A DNA stretch of 33,972 nucleotides. Origin: a virus. A model generated the notes under the pieces. The model saw only the letters and a program-made list of their open reading frames with translations, had not been told where the DNA came from and did not search any database. Shown piece after piece: positions 22,623 through 29,801 of the stretch; position 1 is the first letter of the stretch; each line of letters starts with the position of its first letter. The DNA lies in the IMG/VR virus record IMGVR_UViG_3300003498_000003, positions 1 through 33,972 of that record; one strand, written 5' to 3'. The position numbers and the translations under genes are program-made.

Positions 22623-22937
22623 TCAAATAGCATCATAATATTTATGATGCTTTAGCATACCCGCTGACTTTAACCATTGAAATTTCTGCATGATATTTTT
22701 GGAGGCTCGTGATGGCTTAACTCCATCTTGCCAAAGACTGTTTATATAGTCTTCGGAGTGTTCACCGTCTTTTGTTTCGTATTCAAAAGTGACCCGCATT
22801 TCCTTAATGATGTACTGATCTACTTTCCTTCTCCAAATATCATAAGCATCTTTAGCTTGACGAGGGTTAGAACTTGATTCAAGTCGTGCAACCCTATTCT
22901 CAAGGTTATTGATGATTTCTGATGCTGATCTACGCAT
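22623..22937 (-). CDS. Tagged-family protein, 104 aa
   Basis: Starts M-R-R-S-A-S-E-I-I-N-N-L-E-N-R-V-A-R-L-E-S at ATG 22937 with ATGGAGA upstream. The remaining ~80 residues are charged and helical (D-A-Y-D-I-W-R-R-K-V-D-Q-Y-I-I), ending F-Q-W-L-K-S-A-G-M-L-K-H-H. The end resembles that of the 144-aa tagged protein at 20247. It carries the shared stem-loop and a class L element, but its leader has AACCAAGAATCC rather than AACCTTAA. It lies immediately after the homing endonuclease gene. Confidence 0.7.
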   Translation of the reverse strand: MRRSASEIINNLENRVARLESSSNPRQAKDAYDIWRRKVDQYIIKEMRVTFEYETKDGEHSEDYINSLWQDGVKPSRASKNIMQKFQWLKSAGMLKHHKYYDAI

Positions 22938-22968
22938 AATGTTTCTCCATTTGGATTCTTGGTTAAAG

Positions 22969-22984
22969 AGATCACTTAAGATCT
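22969..22984 (-). promoter_or_regulatory. 5' leader stem-loop of tagged gene
   Basis: Minus strand AGATC-TTAAGT-GATCT, a perfect 5-bp stem. Confidence 0.5.
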
Positions 22985-22986
22985 AT

Positions 22987-23004
22987 TATAAATAAACTAT
23001 CAAA
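22987..23004 (-). promoter_or_regulatory. Class L promoter-like element, before 22623-22937
   Basis: Minus strand TTTGATAGTTTATTTATA, 50 bases before the ATG. Confidence 0.6.
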
Positions 23005-23008
23005 GTCC

Positions 23009-23920
23009 TCACTCCACTCCAAACTTAACCATCCAACGACCCACTGTACTCGCCCCTACATCAAGATACCTAGCTATCCTACGCTTACCCCACCCCTTAC
23101 TCCTTAAGTCCTCTAAGATGCCTTTGTCCATCTTTTTCTTGATAGCATTGTTACGACCTTGAAAACCAAAGTCCAACTTGTAAGACATACAATCGGGTAC
23201 ATGAGGCTTAATGATCTCAATGAAACGATAAGCGTTCTCACCCTTAAAGTGGAACTCTCCTGTCTCCCCTTTTTTATGTGTCCAGTTAGGGGCTAAACCA
23301 AACTTCTCAAAGATTAAGTAAGCGTTAGCTCGACTCCCCTGTTTTGCCCCAAAACAAATCATAGGCCAATGTCCTGCATGACCATCATCGAGATACCACA
23401 TAGCCAAAGCTAACTCATCTACTTGGTCTATAACATCAGACTTAACAACTTTCCACCCCTTATCCCTCTCCTCATAGAACAAGTCTCGATACTCATTTAG
23501 CATAGGGTGAGCGTGGGTGCGAAAGATATAACTAGGGAACTCCCTACTCATCGCTACTGCTAAATCTCCAGATGACCACACGCCCCACTTCTCTTGCTTC
23601 CACTCAAGATACTCTTTCTGATTGGGTGCGTGTCGTTCCTCATAGTGTGAAGCGTTAGTACGAAAAACAATACGACCGTCACCTAGCATAGAACCAATAA
23701 GGATTGATCTTAACTCCCCCTCAATCTTTGGTAGCTCAAGACGATCAAACTTAGATACCGTTTCAATCCCATAGCGTAGTCTCCAACTACCAATACGCTT
23801 CATGCTTGAGTCAATACCCTCAGAAATCAACAACTCGTTAATCTGCTTCTCTGTTAAGTATTGTTTAGTATAGAGGTCTTCAAAACGCTCTTTAGATATA
23901 GGGCATGGTATCGCTCTCAT
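23009..23920 (-). CDS. LAGLIDADG homing endonuclease, free-standing
   Basis: 303 residues. Two LAGLIDADG-type helices are visible: I-L-I-G-S-M-L-G-D-G (~73-82) and L-A-L-A-M-W-Y-L-D-D-G (~170-180), each ending in the acidic catalytic residue. The C-terminal ~30 residues form a helix-turn-helix (R-R-I-A-R-Y-L-D-V-G-A-S-T-V-G-R-W). The N-terminal ~60 residues look like a second DNA-binding region. Such enzymes cut a long specific site to copy themselves. It is free-standing, starting in a 4-base overlap with the upstream membrane protein gene, so it relies on coupled translation rather than an own promoter. Its 3' end was copied to two nearby sites. Confidence 0.85.
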   Translation of the reverse strand: MRAIPCPISKERFEDLYTKQYLTEKQINELLISEGIDSSMKRIGSWRLRYGIETVSKFDRLELPKIEGELRSILIGSMLGDGRIVFRTNASHYEERHAPNQKEYLEWKQEKWGVWSSGDLAVAMSREFPSYIFRTHAHPMLNEYRDLFYEERDKGWKVVKSDVIDQVDELALAMWYLDDGHAGHWPMICFGAKQGSRANAYLIFEKFGLAPNWTHKKGETGEFHFKGENAYRFIEIIKPHVPDCMSYKLDFGFQGRNNAIKKKMDKGILEDLRSKGWGKRRIARYLDVGASTVGRWMVKFGVE

Positions 23921-24402
23921 CTTACACTCTTTTCTAGGATCGTAATAACCTTGAGCGTTTTCTGAACACCCTCAATAAATTGTGGGGTTTGTTTCTCCGA
24001 GGTAGTTAAGTACAAAAGTAGAGCCTTCGCTTTCAATAGTGTCTCTTTATCCTCGATGTTTAGTATTTTTATATCATGTCTGAGACCTGCGTTTCTCCAT
24101 TTGATATCTTTGGTATATGATTCGCATAAATCATATGACGAGGTGAGTACCTCGTTGGAGTACATATCATCTTGCTCTTCATTTGGTGTCTGTCCTAGTC
24201 TTCGCTTAAGATTTTGGTTTTCTCTCACTTCTCTCACTAATGCTCGATAGAGATCAGCTTCTTCTCTCCTCTCTTTTTTGATAAAAAGCCATATAAAAAA
24301 TAGAACACCAAATATAATTAGATAGATAAGAAAAGCCTTACTACAGAGGAAACCTGTCATGGCTTCCATTACTGTGGGAACTGGAACAAAATTGTTGTTC
24401 AT
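23917..24402 (-). CDS. Membrane-anchored hypothetical protein, 161 aa
   Basis: 161 residues with one membrane segment (~20-42: F-L-I-Y-L-I-I-F-G-V-L-F-F-I-W-L-F-I) followed by basic residues (K-K-E-R-R) and a helical cytoplasmic domain, giving an N-out orientation by the positive-inside rule. No known motif. The ribosome binding site AGGAG lies in a 12-bp hairpin (24402-24444) that also covers the start. The gene lies downstream of the capsid operon terminator, with the homing endonuclease overlapping its stop. Confidence 0.65.
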   Translation of the reverse strand: MNNNFVPVPTVMEAMTGFLCSKAFLIYLIIFGVLFFIWLFIKKERREEADLYRALVREVRENQNLKRRLGQTPNEEQDDMYSNEVLTSSYDLCESYTKDIKWRNAGLRHDIKILNIEDKETLLKAKALLLYLTTSEKQTPQFIEGVQKTLKVITILEKSVR

Positions 24403-24444
24403 CTTACACTCCTTATGTGGTTCTTAGTGTTTAAGAGTGTAAGA
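24402..24444 (-). promoter_or_regulatory. Hairpin sequestering a ribosome binding site
   Basis: Arms 24402-24413 and 24433-24444 pair over 12 bases (one G-U) and include AGGAG and the first base of the ATG of the 161-aa membrane gene. The loop is 19 bases. Confidence 0.6.
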
Positions 24445-24493
24445 CTTGTACCATAGGAGAGTGAGTTAAGCCAAAGAAAAGAACCCTAGATAC

Positions 24494-24526
24494 GAAAAAA
24501 CCCCACCTTCCGAAGAAGATGAGGTT
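24494..24526 (-). terminator. Rho-independent terminator of the capsid operon
   Basis: Minus-strand stem AACCTCATCTTC / GAAGGTGGGGTT (12 pairs, two G-U) closed by a TTCG tetraloop and followed by six T. It lies ~60 bases after the major capsid stop codon. Confidence 0.9.
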
Positions 24527-24585
24527 CTTTCTATGACCTCTTACACCTACCTAAGTAGGCGAAAGTAAAGCGAATATACTAGATA

Positions 24586-25464
24586 TTAACGCTGTACTGT
24601 AAGACGAGCAAGACCACGAGGGTTGTAGGCACCAATACCCAAATTCTCGAACACTGAAAAACCAATTGTACGAGCTTTTGGATCGTCAGCAGAGAGAACG
24701 GTCAATTCTGTACGAACAGGGATACGACCGAACATTTCTGGCTCACAGCAGACATAAACAGTTCCAACAGGAACAAGACGGCTAGTGATGATCTGAGCAC
24801 CCCAAAGAGTAGCCTGAAGACCAGTCTTGAGAAGTGCCGCTTGGCTCTCGATGTCGAGGATATCTCTACCGAACTTACGGATGTCAGCATAATCACGAGC
24901 ATTCATGAAGATACGGGCAACACGAAGGTCGTGACGCTCAATGAGGCTAAATGCGTCAGCAAGAACAGCACCATTAAGAGGAGCGATAACAGGAAGGTCA
25001 GCGTTAGTTTGACCTGCAACTGAATCAAATCCGTTTGCCGCAACTGCGTCAAGAATAGCGAATACACGCTCGTCTTCAGCCGCTTGGATTTGAGCACGAG
25101 CTAAATCTTGTGCCCTCTCGATAAGGTCAAATCTACGCTCTTTGATTTGAGTCAAAGGAATCTCAGGATTTGAAGCAATCTCGAAAAGAGGGAAGATAAC
25201 CCTACGAGGTTTGGTGATTGCAAGAATGTTTTCACCCTCTTCACCAACCACAAATGCAGTAACATCTGGGTCTTTGTCGTAGATAGGTAAAGCACCGTCT
25301 GGAAGTTGCTCGACTAAGAAAGTCTTGCGACCAACAGAGGTGTAATCTCTACGAAGGCGTAAAGGTTGAGTCATTGAAGCGGCGAGCTTCGCACGACCTT
25401 GAGGAGTCTTAATGTAGTCAGAAATGATCTTCTGTTTTACGGCATTATCAACTGTATTACTCAT
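24586..25464 (-). CDS. Major capsid protein (HK97-fold likely)
   Basis: 292 residues. A polar N-terminal arm is followed by Q-P-L-R-L-R-R-D-Y and a beta-rich region. A long helix (L-I-E-R-A-Q-D-L-A-R-A-Q-I-Q-A-A-E-D) comes next, then an A-R-I-F-M-N-A-R-D-Y-A-D-I-R strand/helix in the middle, a pattern familiar from HK97-fold phage capsid proteins. It lies last in the structural operon and is followed by a strong terminator, as expected for the most expressed gene. AAAGGAAGAG lies upstream of the ATG. The protein probably forms the icosahedral shell. Exact family not verified. Confidence 0.75.
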   Translation of the reverse strand: MSNTVDNAVKQKIISDYIKTPQGRAKLAASMTQPLRLRRDYTSVGRKTFLVEQLPDGALPIYDKDPDVTAFVVGEEGENILAITKPRRVIFPLFEIASNPEIPLTQIKERRFDLIERAQDLARAQIQAAEDERVFAILDAVAANGFDSVAGQTNADLPVIAPLNGAVLADAFSLIERHDLRVARIFMNARDYADIRKFGRDILDIESQAALLKTGLQATLWGAQIITSRLVPVGTVYVCCEPEMFGRIPVRTELTVLSADDPKARTIGFSVFENLGIGAYNPRGLARLTVQR

Positions 25465-25486
25465 AATAAATCACTCTTCCTTTCTA

Positions 25487-26074
25487 TCAGATGCGTTGGT
25501 CGTATACCAACTCATCAGAAGTTGAGTCGGGAGAGATTTTAAGAATACCGATGGTAGTAGCACTATCAGTATGATCGTGATTTGCATTATTTACAGCGGT
25601 GGTCAAGAAACCATTGATAGAAGCAATCAATGTAGCACCAGGAACATAAGTTGCTGTGATGTCAGCATTGGTAGCAACATTTACTGTCTCATACAGAAGG
25701 TTCGCAAAAGTACCTTGTGCAGAAACATATGGGCCACGGTTAGAAGCAACACCTGGTTGATTCTCAAAAGCATTGCCCGAAGCATTGTTGATGAAAACAC
25801 CAAGCACACGCTCAGTAGCAGGAGCGGCTGCCACTGAAGGTCCACCATGCTCGTTAGTAGTACCACGAGTAAAAGCGATAGAACCGCTAAGTACTCCGAG
25901 TACATTTGTTAAAAGACCTGGTGCTGATGTAGCATTAGCACCAAAAACGGGGTTTGACTGAGTGAAAGCACTGCTGTGTAGTTGACCTACAGTATTACGC
26001 ACACCAACATGAAGTATACGCAACGCAGAGCTTGACTCTGTAAAACCACCACTAGCTTGTCCAAGTAGAGCCAT
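25487..26074 (-). CDS. Capsid decoration/head structural protein, probable
   Basis: 195 residues, Ala/Asn/Thr/Ser/Gly-rich with few charges (G-A-N-A-T-S-A-P-G, N-A-N-H-D-H-T-D-S-A-T-T), typical of exposed virion surface proteins. It begins M-A-L-L-G-Q-A-S-G-G-F and ends 22 bases before the capsid start. AGGAGAAATCTC precedes its ATG. The position between scaffold and major capsid genes matches a head decoration protein (like lambda gpD). It has its own class L-type element ~110 bases upstream and a leader hairpin, which would allow high expression together with capsid. Family unrecognised. Confidence 0.6.
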   Translation of the reverse strand: MALLGQASGGFTESSSALRILHVGVRNTVGQLHSSAFTQSNPVFGANATSAPGLLTNVLGVLSGSIAFTRGTTNEHGGPSVAAAPATERVLGVFINNASGNAFENQPGVASNRGPYVSAQGTFANLLYETVNVATNADITATYVPGATLIASINGFLTTAVNNANHDHTDSATTIGILKISPDSTSDELVYDQRI

Positions 26075-26097
26075 GAGATTTCTCCTATTAAGCTCGT

Positions 26098-26118
26098 ACT
26101 CTCTGTTTTCAAGAGAGT
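26098..26118 (-). promoter_or_regulatory. Leader hairpin before decoration and capsid genes
   Basis: ACTCTCT and AGAGAGT arms (7 bp, 7-base loop) in the 5' leader, 24 bases before the decoration protein ATG. It may stabilise the capsid mRNA; too few T residues follow for a terminator. Confidence 0.4.
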
Positions 26119-26184
26119 AGTGTAGTTAAGAATAGGGTGGTCTTACAACCGACCCCCAAAAGTTTTCCAATATAATAGCGTCAT

Positions 26185-26202
26185 TAATAAATAAACTATT
26201 AC
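26185..26202 (-). promoter_or_regulatory. Class L promoter-like element with inverted half-copy
   Basis: Minus strand GTAATAGTTTATTTATTA. An inverted copy of AGTTTATTTATA lies at 26203-26214 on the plus strand, so the two arms form a palindrome just after the scaffold gene. Confidence 0.5.
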
Positions 26203-26216
26203 AGTTTATTTATATC

Positions 26217-27794
26217 TTATCCGAAGAACTTGCTTACATCGGGAGCAGATTCCCAAAGTTTAGAAAGTTCGTCTGAACCTCTTGAAGCCTCACGAGAAAT
26301 GTTCCCAAGAGTCTTAACTGCCGATTTACGAGCTGAGGTGCGTGGGCGATAAGAAGCTTTCTTCTTAGCCTTTTCCTCAGTCTTTTCTTCTTCAGAATCT
26401 TCTTCAGTCTTTTCTTCTTCGCTAGAATCTTCTTCGCTAGAATCTTCTTCGCTAGAATCTTCTTCATCAGAATCTTCTTCATCAGATGCAGTAAAGATTG
26501 AAGCGAGGCGAGGATCCATAGCCATCAGATCGTCAGCGTTCATATCAAGCCCCATGACATCTTCACCCATCATATGAGTTTCAATATCATCAGCTTCAAT
26601 ATCATCAGCTTCAAGTTCATGAGCTTCAAGTTCATGAGCTTCAATATCATGAGCTTCAACAGTTTCTTCGGCAGTGTAACCAAAGTTTGAATCGTTCATT
26701 TCACGAGAGTCATCAGCCTCAAGCTCTGCAAGAAGAGAAGCCATGTCATCTCCTGCTTGACGATCAGACATATAAGCAGAAAGAGCTTCTGCGAGTCGTT
26801 CAATCTTAGCAAGACGCTGAGTAGGTTGACCTTCAGATGGCTCATTTTCTGGAGAAGTGTCGATCTGTAGTTCTGGGTCTTCAACTGGATTGTCTGTGCC
26901 AACTTGTACAGCATTATCAGCGAGCTTACGAACCTTGCGAGCAAGACGAGCGTTTGCCGCTTTGAGCATAGCGATTTCTTCTGCTAGTTGATCTGCTGAA
27001 TTCATACCCATGTCATCAGCTTCAAGTTCAGCCATGATGTTTGCGAGTTCATCATCAGCTTCAATATCATCAGCGAATGACTCACCAAGACCCATAGCGA
27101 CTTCATCACGAGAAAGGAATCCGTCTTCGTTTGTATCCATAGAGTTGAATGCAGAGTCTGAACCACCCCATTCGCTCATGTCGATCATTTCATCACCGTC
27201 AATGTCATATTCATCGAACATACCATGACCCATGTGACCATCAGCTTCAATCTCATCACTTGCATTACCTGGACCTGTGAAGTCAAGACCATCATCATAG
27301 TCAGTACCGACTTGTACAGCATTGTCTGCAAGACGAGCAACACGAGCATTAACAGTACGATTAGGGAGATCCATCATGCGTAGTGCAAGATCTTCAACTT
27401 CAACTTGAGAAGCTCTACGACCAAGACGAGATTCAGCGATTTGAATACACTTTGCCGCTTTACGCTCCATAGCTTTCTTAAGATTCTCTTGGCGAAGATC
27501 ATCAGTAAGAGCATAATCCTCAGCGGTCTCATCAGAAGAAGCAGGGTGTTCAGGAGTCCAACCTACAGAGGCAGGAGCTGGGCCTGAGCGATAGGGTCCT
27601 TTACGGACTCCTTCACCGAACTCTGAATCGAGTCCATAAGCGTCAACATCGGGTTGATCAGAGGAGGCAGGATGACCGAAGTGATCCCAACCGAGGTTAT
27701 CAGAACCTGGAAGGGCAGAGTTTGCTCTGCGATTTCTTCTACGAGCAAGTTCTGCCCTGCGTGACATATTCTTAGAACGAGAATACCTAGACAT
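26217..27794 (-). CDS. Scaffold-like head assembly protein with EF-hand loops
   Basis: 525 residues, highly acidic except the ends. The N-terminus is Arg-rich (S-R-R-A-E-L-A-R-R-R-N-R-R). Two EF-hand calcium loops sit at 197-208 (D-I-D-G-D-E-M-I-D-M-S-E) and 220-231 (D-T-N-E-D-G-F-L-S-R-D-E); the second is canonical. The sequence R/K-L-A-D-N-A-V-Q-V-G-T-D occurs twice (~154 and ~290). The C-terminal third has E-A-D-D/E-A-H-E-L and E-E-D-S-S repeats, then a basic helix (S-A-R-K-S-A-V-K-T-L) of the type that binds capsid protein. Position between the protease and capsid genes fits a scaffold. SD AAAGGA precedes the ATG. Confidence 0.65.
   Translation of the reverse strand: MSRYSRSKNMSRRAELARRRNRRANSALPGSDNLGWDHFGHPASSDQPDVDAYGLDSEFGEGVRKGPYRSGPAPASVGWTPEHPASSDETAEDYALTDDLRQENLKKAMERKAAKCIQIAESRLGRRASQVEVEDLALRMMDLPNRTVNARVARLADNAVQVGTDYDDGLDFTGPGNASDEIEADGHMGHGMFDEYDIDGDEMIDMSEWGGSDSAFNSMDTNEDGFLSRDEVAMGLGESFADDIEADDELANIMAELEADDMGMNSADQLAEEIAMLKAANARLARKVRKLADNAVQVGTDNPVEDPELQIDTSPENEPSEGQPTQRLAKIERLAEALSAYMSDRQAGDDMASLLAELEADDSREMNDSNFGYTAEETVEAHDIEAHELEAHELEADDIEADDIETHMMGEDVMGLDMNADDLMAMDPRLASIFTASDEEDSDEEDSSEEDSSEEDSSEEEKTEEDSEEEKTEEKAKKKASYRPRTSARKSAVKTLGNISREASRGSDELSKLWESAPDVSKFFG
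26414..26483. repeat. 15-bp tandem repeat encoding E-E-D-S-S
   Basis: About four to five degenerate 15-base units (CTTCTTCGCTAGAAT type) in the scaffold-like gene, giving E-E-D-S-S repeats. Confidence 0.8.
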
Positions 27795-27830
27795 AAGGCA
27801 ATTCCTTTCTGGGGTGAAACAGGGCGAGAC

Positions 27831-29276
27831 TTATTTCTGCCCGTAAGTGTTAAGGGATAACAGTTTAGCTAATCTTACAAGACGAAGAGTGTCTTGCTTC
27901 GATAATTTTTTACCGTTTAAGTAGTTGGCTTGCTCAAGATAATCAACAACACTATTATATTGTGTTGTTGTACCTAGAACACTAGCCAACTTATAAACAT
28001 GGGTCGGGACATGAACTTTACAATGGTTGTTTACCAAAGTAATGTTCAAGACAGCTTCTTCAACAGTTTTAGCTGTTTTAACAGAAGCATCTAAGAGACT
28101 CATATATTTAGAAGCAGAAACTCCCTCTTTGATAATCGTATCATTTTGCTCAACGACAGATTTATCTATTGGGGGGTTCATAACTTCTTGAGCTTTTTCT
28201 GCTTTGATCTCGTTCTCTAGTTTTTTACGAAAACGATCTACAATAGCAGTCTCATACACAGATTCTAATTGTTTGAGCAAAGACTCTGAAGGGGTTGAAG
28301 CGTCATCGCCTCCACCTTCTTCTTCATCCTCATCCATATCAAAAGGGCCAGCCTTTTTAGTTAGTTGACCATGAGGGTCATACCAAGGAGAACTTTGTAA
28401 GCTAGAGGCTTTGGCGATCCACTTTTCGGGGACTTCATTTAGTTCCACATCCGAAGCAGATTTTGCCATATCAGCAGAGGGTATCTCTAATGTGTTTCGA
28501 GCAACAGCTCCTGTAAATGCAGGAGTTGCGACCCAAGAAGCCTCAATGAAGGTAACACCTGCTGTGCCACCAATATCTTCATGCCCACAAAGCTCTGCTA
28601 CTCTATGCTGATTTCCTTGCTCATCATAGAAAACATTGCCCTTCTCATATTTAACATGAGAACACATCTCTGTTTCATCAGCGGCTACATGACCACATTT
28701 AGTACAAATGGTAAAGTCTACGCTACATCCCATAGACATTGCGTTCATTTGACCCGACTCGATCTGTTTTACTAAGTCTTCATGCTTACGATCAGTGGCG
28801 ACAAGGATGTCTACATATAGAGATTCACCTATGTCTCTAAGGACTGCATCTATAATGCGACCTTTTGAGAGTTCTTCTACTTGGATATGCTCAACAAAGT
28901 TATGAGCACCAATGAAAGTCGGATAAGACTTCTTGATCACTTCCCTTGACCATGAGTCGAGGTTGTTATTGATGAACTTATCTGTATCTGAACTTATACG
29001 ATAGTCAGCATATTTACGGTTAATGGTTTGCCCACCCTCAGTGATCGAGCCTGTCTTTGTATTAGGAGGCGTGAAAGCATCGACAGAACAAACGATTGTG
29101 GAGTGTGTAAGTAGAAATCTATCGGGAGTGAAAGGTTCGCCTAGAATATCCTCAGCTTGCTTTTTGAGCGAGGCATTGATGGTTTTATCACCAGAAGCGA
29201 TTCTAACTTTATCCCATTGTAGACCATGAATAGAGGGCTGTACTACATTAGCCCTAGCATATCTTAAAAATGCCAT
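27831..29276 (-). CDS. Prohead protease-like protein with embedded zinc motif
   Basis: 481 residues. The N-terminal ~260 fit the phage prohead protease family: Y-P-T-F-I-G-A-H-N (His ~125), G-R-I-I-D-A-V-L-R, an S-M-G-C-S-V-D segment (Ser ~181) and F-I-E-A-S-W-V-A-T-P-A-F (~243-254), matching the usual E-x-S-x-V-x-x-P-A signature. His and Ser would be catalytic. A C-T-K-C...C-S-H...C cluster (191-230) interrupts the fold and may bind zinc. The C-terminal ~220 residues are helical and charged and could act as a fused scaffold. It would cleave scaffold and capsid proteins during maturation. It starts three bases after the previous gene, upstream of the scaffold-like gene. Confidence 0.65.
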   Translation of the reverse strand: MAFLRYARANVVQPSIHGLQWDKVRIASGDKTINASLKKQAEDILGEPFTPDRFLLTHSTIVCSVDAFTPPNTKTGSITEGGQTINRKYADYRISSDTDKFINNNLDSWSREVIKKSYPTFIGAHNFVEHIQVEELSKGRIIDAVLRDIGESLYVDILVATDRKHEDLVKQIESGQMNAMSMGCSVDFTICTKCGHVAADETEMCSHVKYEKGNVFYDEQGNQHRVAELCGHEDIGGTAGVTFIEASWVATPAFTGAVARNTLEIPSADMAKSASDVELNEVPEKWIAKASSLQSSPWYDPHGQLTKKAGPFDMDEDEEEGGGDDASTPSESLLKQLESVYETAIVDRFRKKLENEIKAEKAQEVMNPPIDKSVVEQNDTIIKEGVSASKYMSLLDASVKTAKTVEEAVLNITLVNNHCKVHVPTHVYKLASVLGTTTQYNSVVDYLEQANYLNGKKLSKQDTLRLVRLAKLLSLNTYGQK

Positions 29277-29279
29277 GCT

Positions 29280-29801
29280 TTACCCCTTAATGATGTCGGA
29301 AGGTTTGATGATGAAGAGACAAGTATAACAAGCGAGCAGTTTCTCACTCTTACCTCCTCTTCTTTTGTAAACAGTATTGCCGAGTGGGTTTTTGCACTTA
29401 GGACAACAAGGTTTTACCTCATGCCGACATTGGCGATATGTACGATCCCTTTTGTACCAATAAATAGCTTGCTTCATGTACTTGGAGGCGACACGACTAG
29501 CTTGCTTTTTAACAGAACGAGATGAAACAGGAACAGTACCTACGCCACCAGGGATAGTATCTTGGTCATCTTCGTAAATGTTCAAGTAATCACCCGAAGT
29601 ATCTACTACAAGATCCTCTACAGGATAGCGTTGCGAACCATGAGGAAACTGCACATCTACCATACCAATAGCAGGAAAGATAGCTATAACCAGACCAGAC
29701 CTTGACGGATTACCCCCAAGAAAGGGATAGACACGCATCCCAAGTTCAAACGCTTGGGATCTACGCTGATAATCAACATACTGTGTAGATCTTTTTTGCA
29801 T
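29280..29801 (-). CDS. Possible internal gene: SH3-like plus zinc-ribbon protein, 173 aa
   Basis: In-frame ATG at 29801 (M-Q-K-R-S-T-Q-Y-V-D-Y) with GGAGG ten bases upstream and a class L element (29833-29852) 32 bases upstream, within the long ORF. The product would hold the SH3/KOW-like region (~20-65 of this form) and a zinc ribbon with Cys pairs C-P-K-C and C-Y-T-C near the C-terminus. The 20 codons before it (N-N-F-N-S-S-F-I-D) read like a translated promoter and leader. It is either an independent late protein or the C-terminus of the fused ORF; both may exist. Confidence 0.5.
   Translation of the reverse strand: MQKRSTQYVDYQRRSQAFELGMRVYPFLGGNPSRSGLVIAIFPAIGMVDVQFPHGSQRYPVEDLVVDTSGDYLNIYEDDQDTIPGGVGTVPVSSRSVKKQASRVASKYMKQAIYWYKRDRTYRQCRHEVKPCCPKCKNPLGNTVYKRRGGKSEKLLACYTCLFIIKPSDIIKG

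Noticed and set aside
26217-27794. Scaffold-like protein as a ninth tagged protein
   Set aside because: Its N-terminus (S-R-Y-S-R-S-K-N-M) is Arg-rich but does not match the A-S-E-I-I tag; the R-L-A-D motif is a different repeat.
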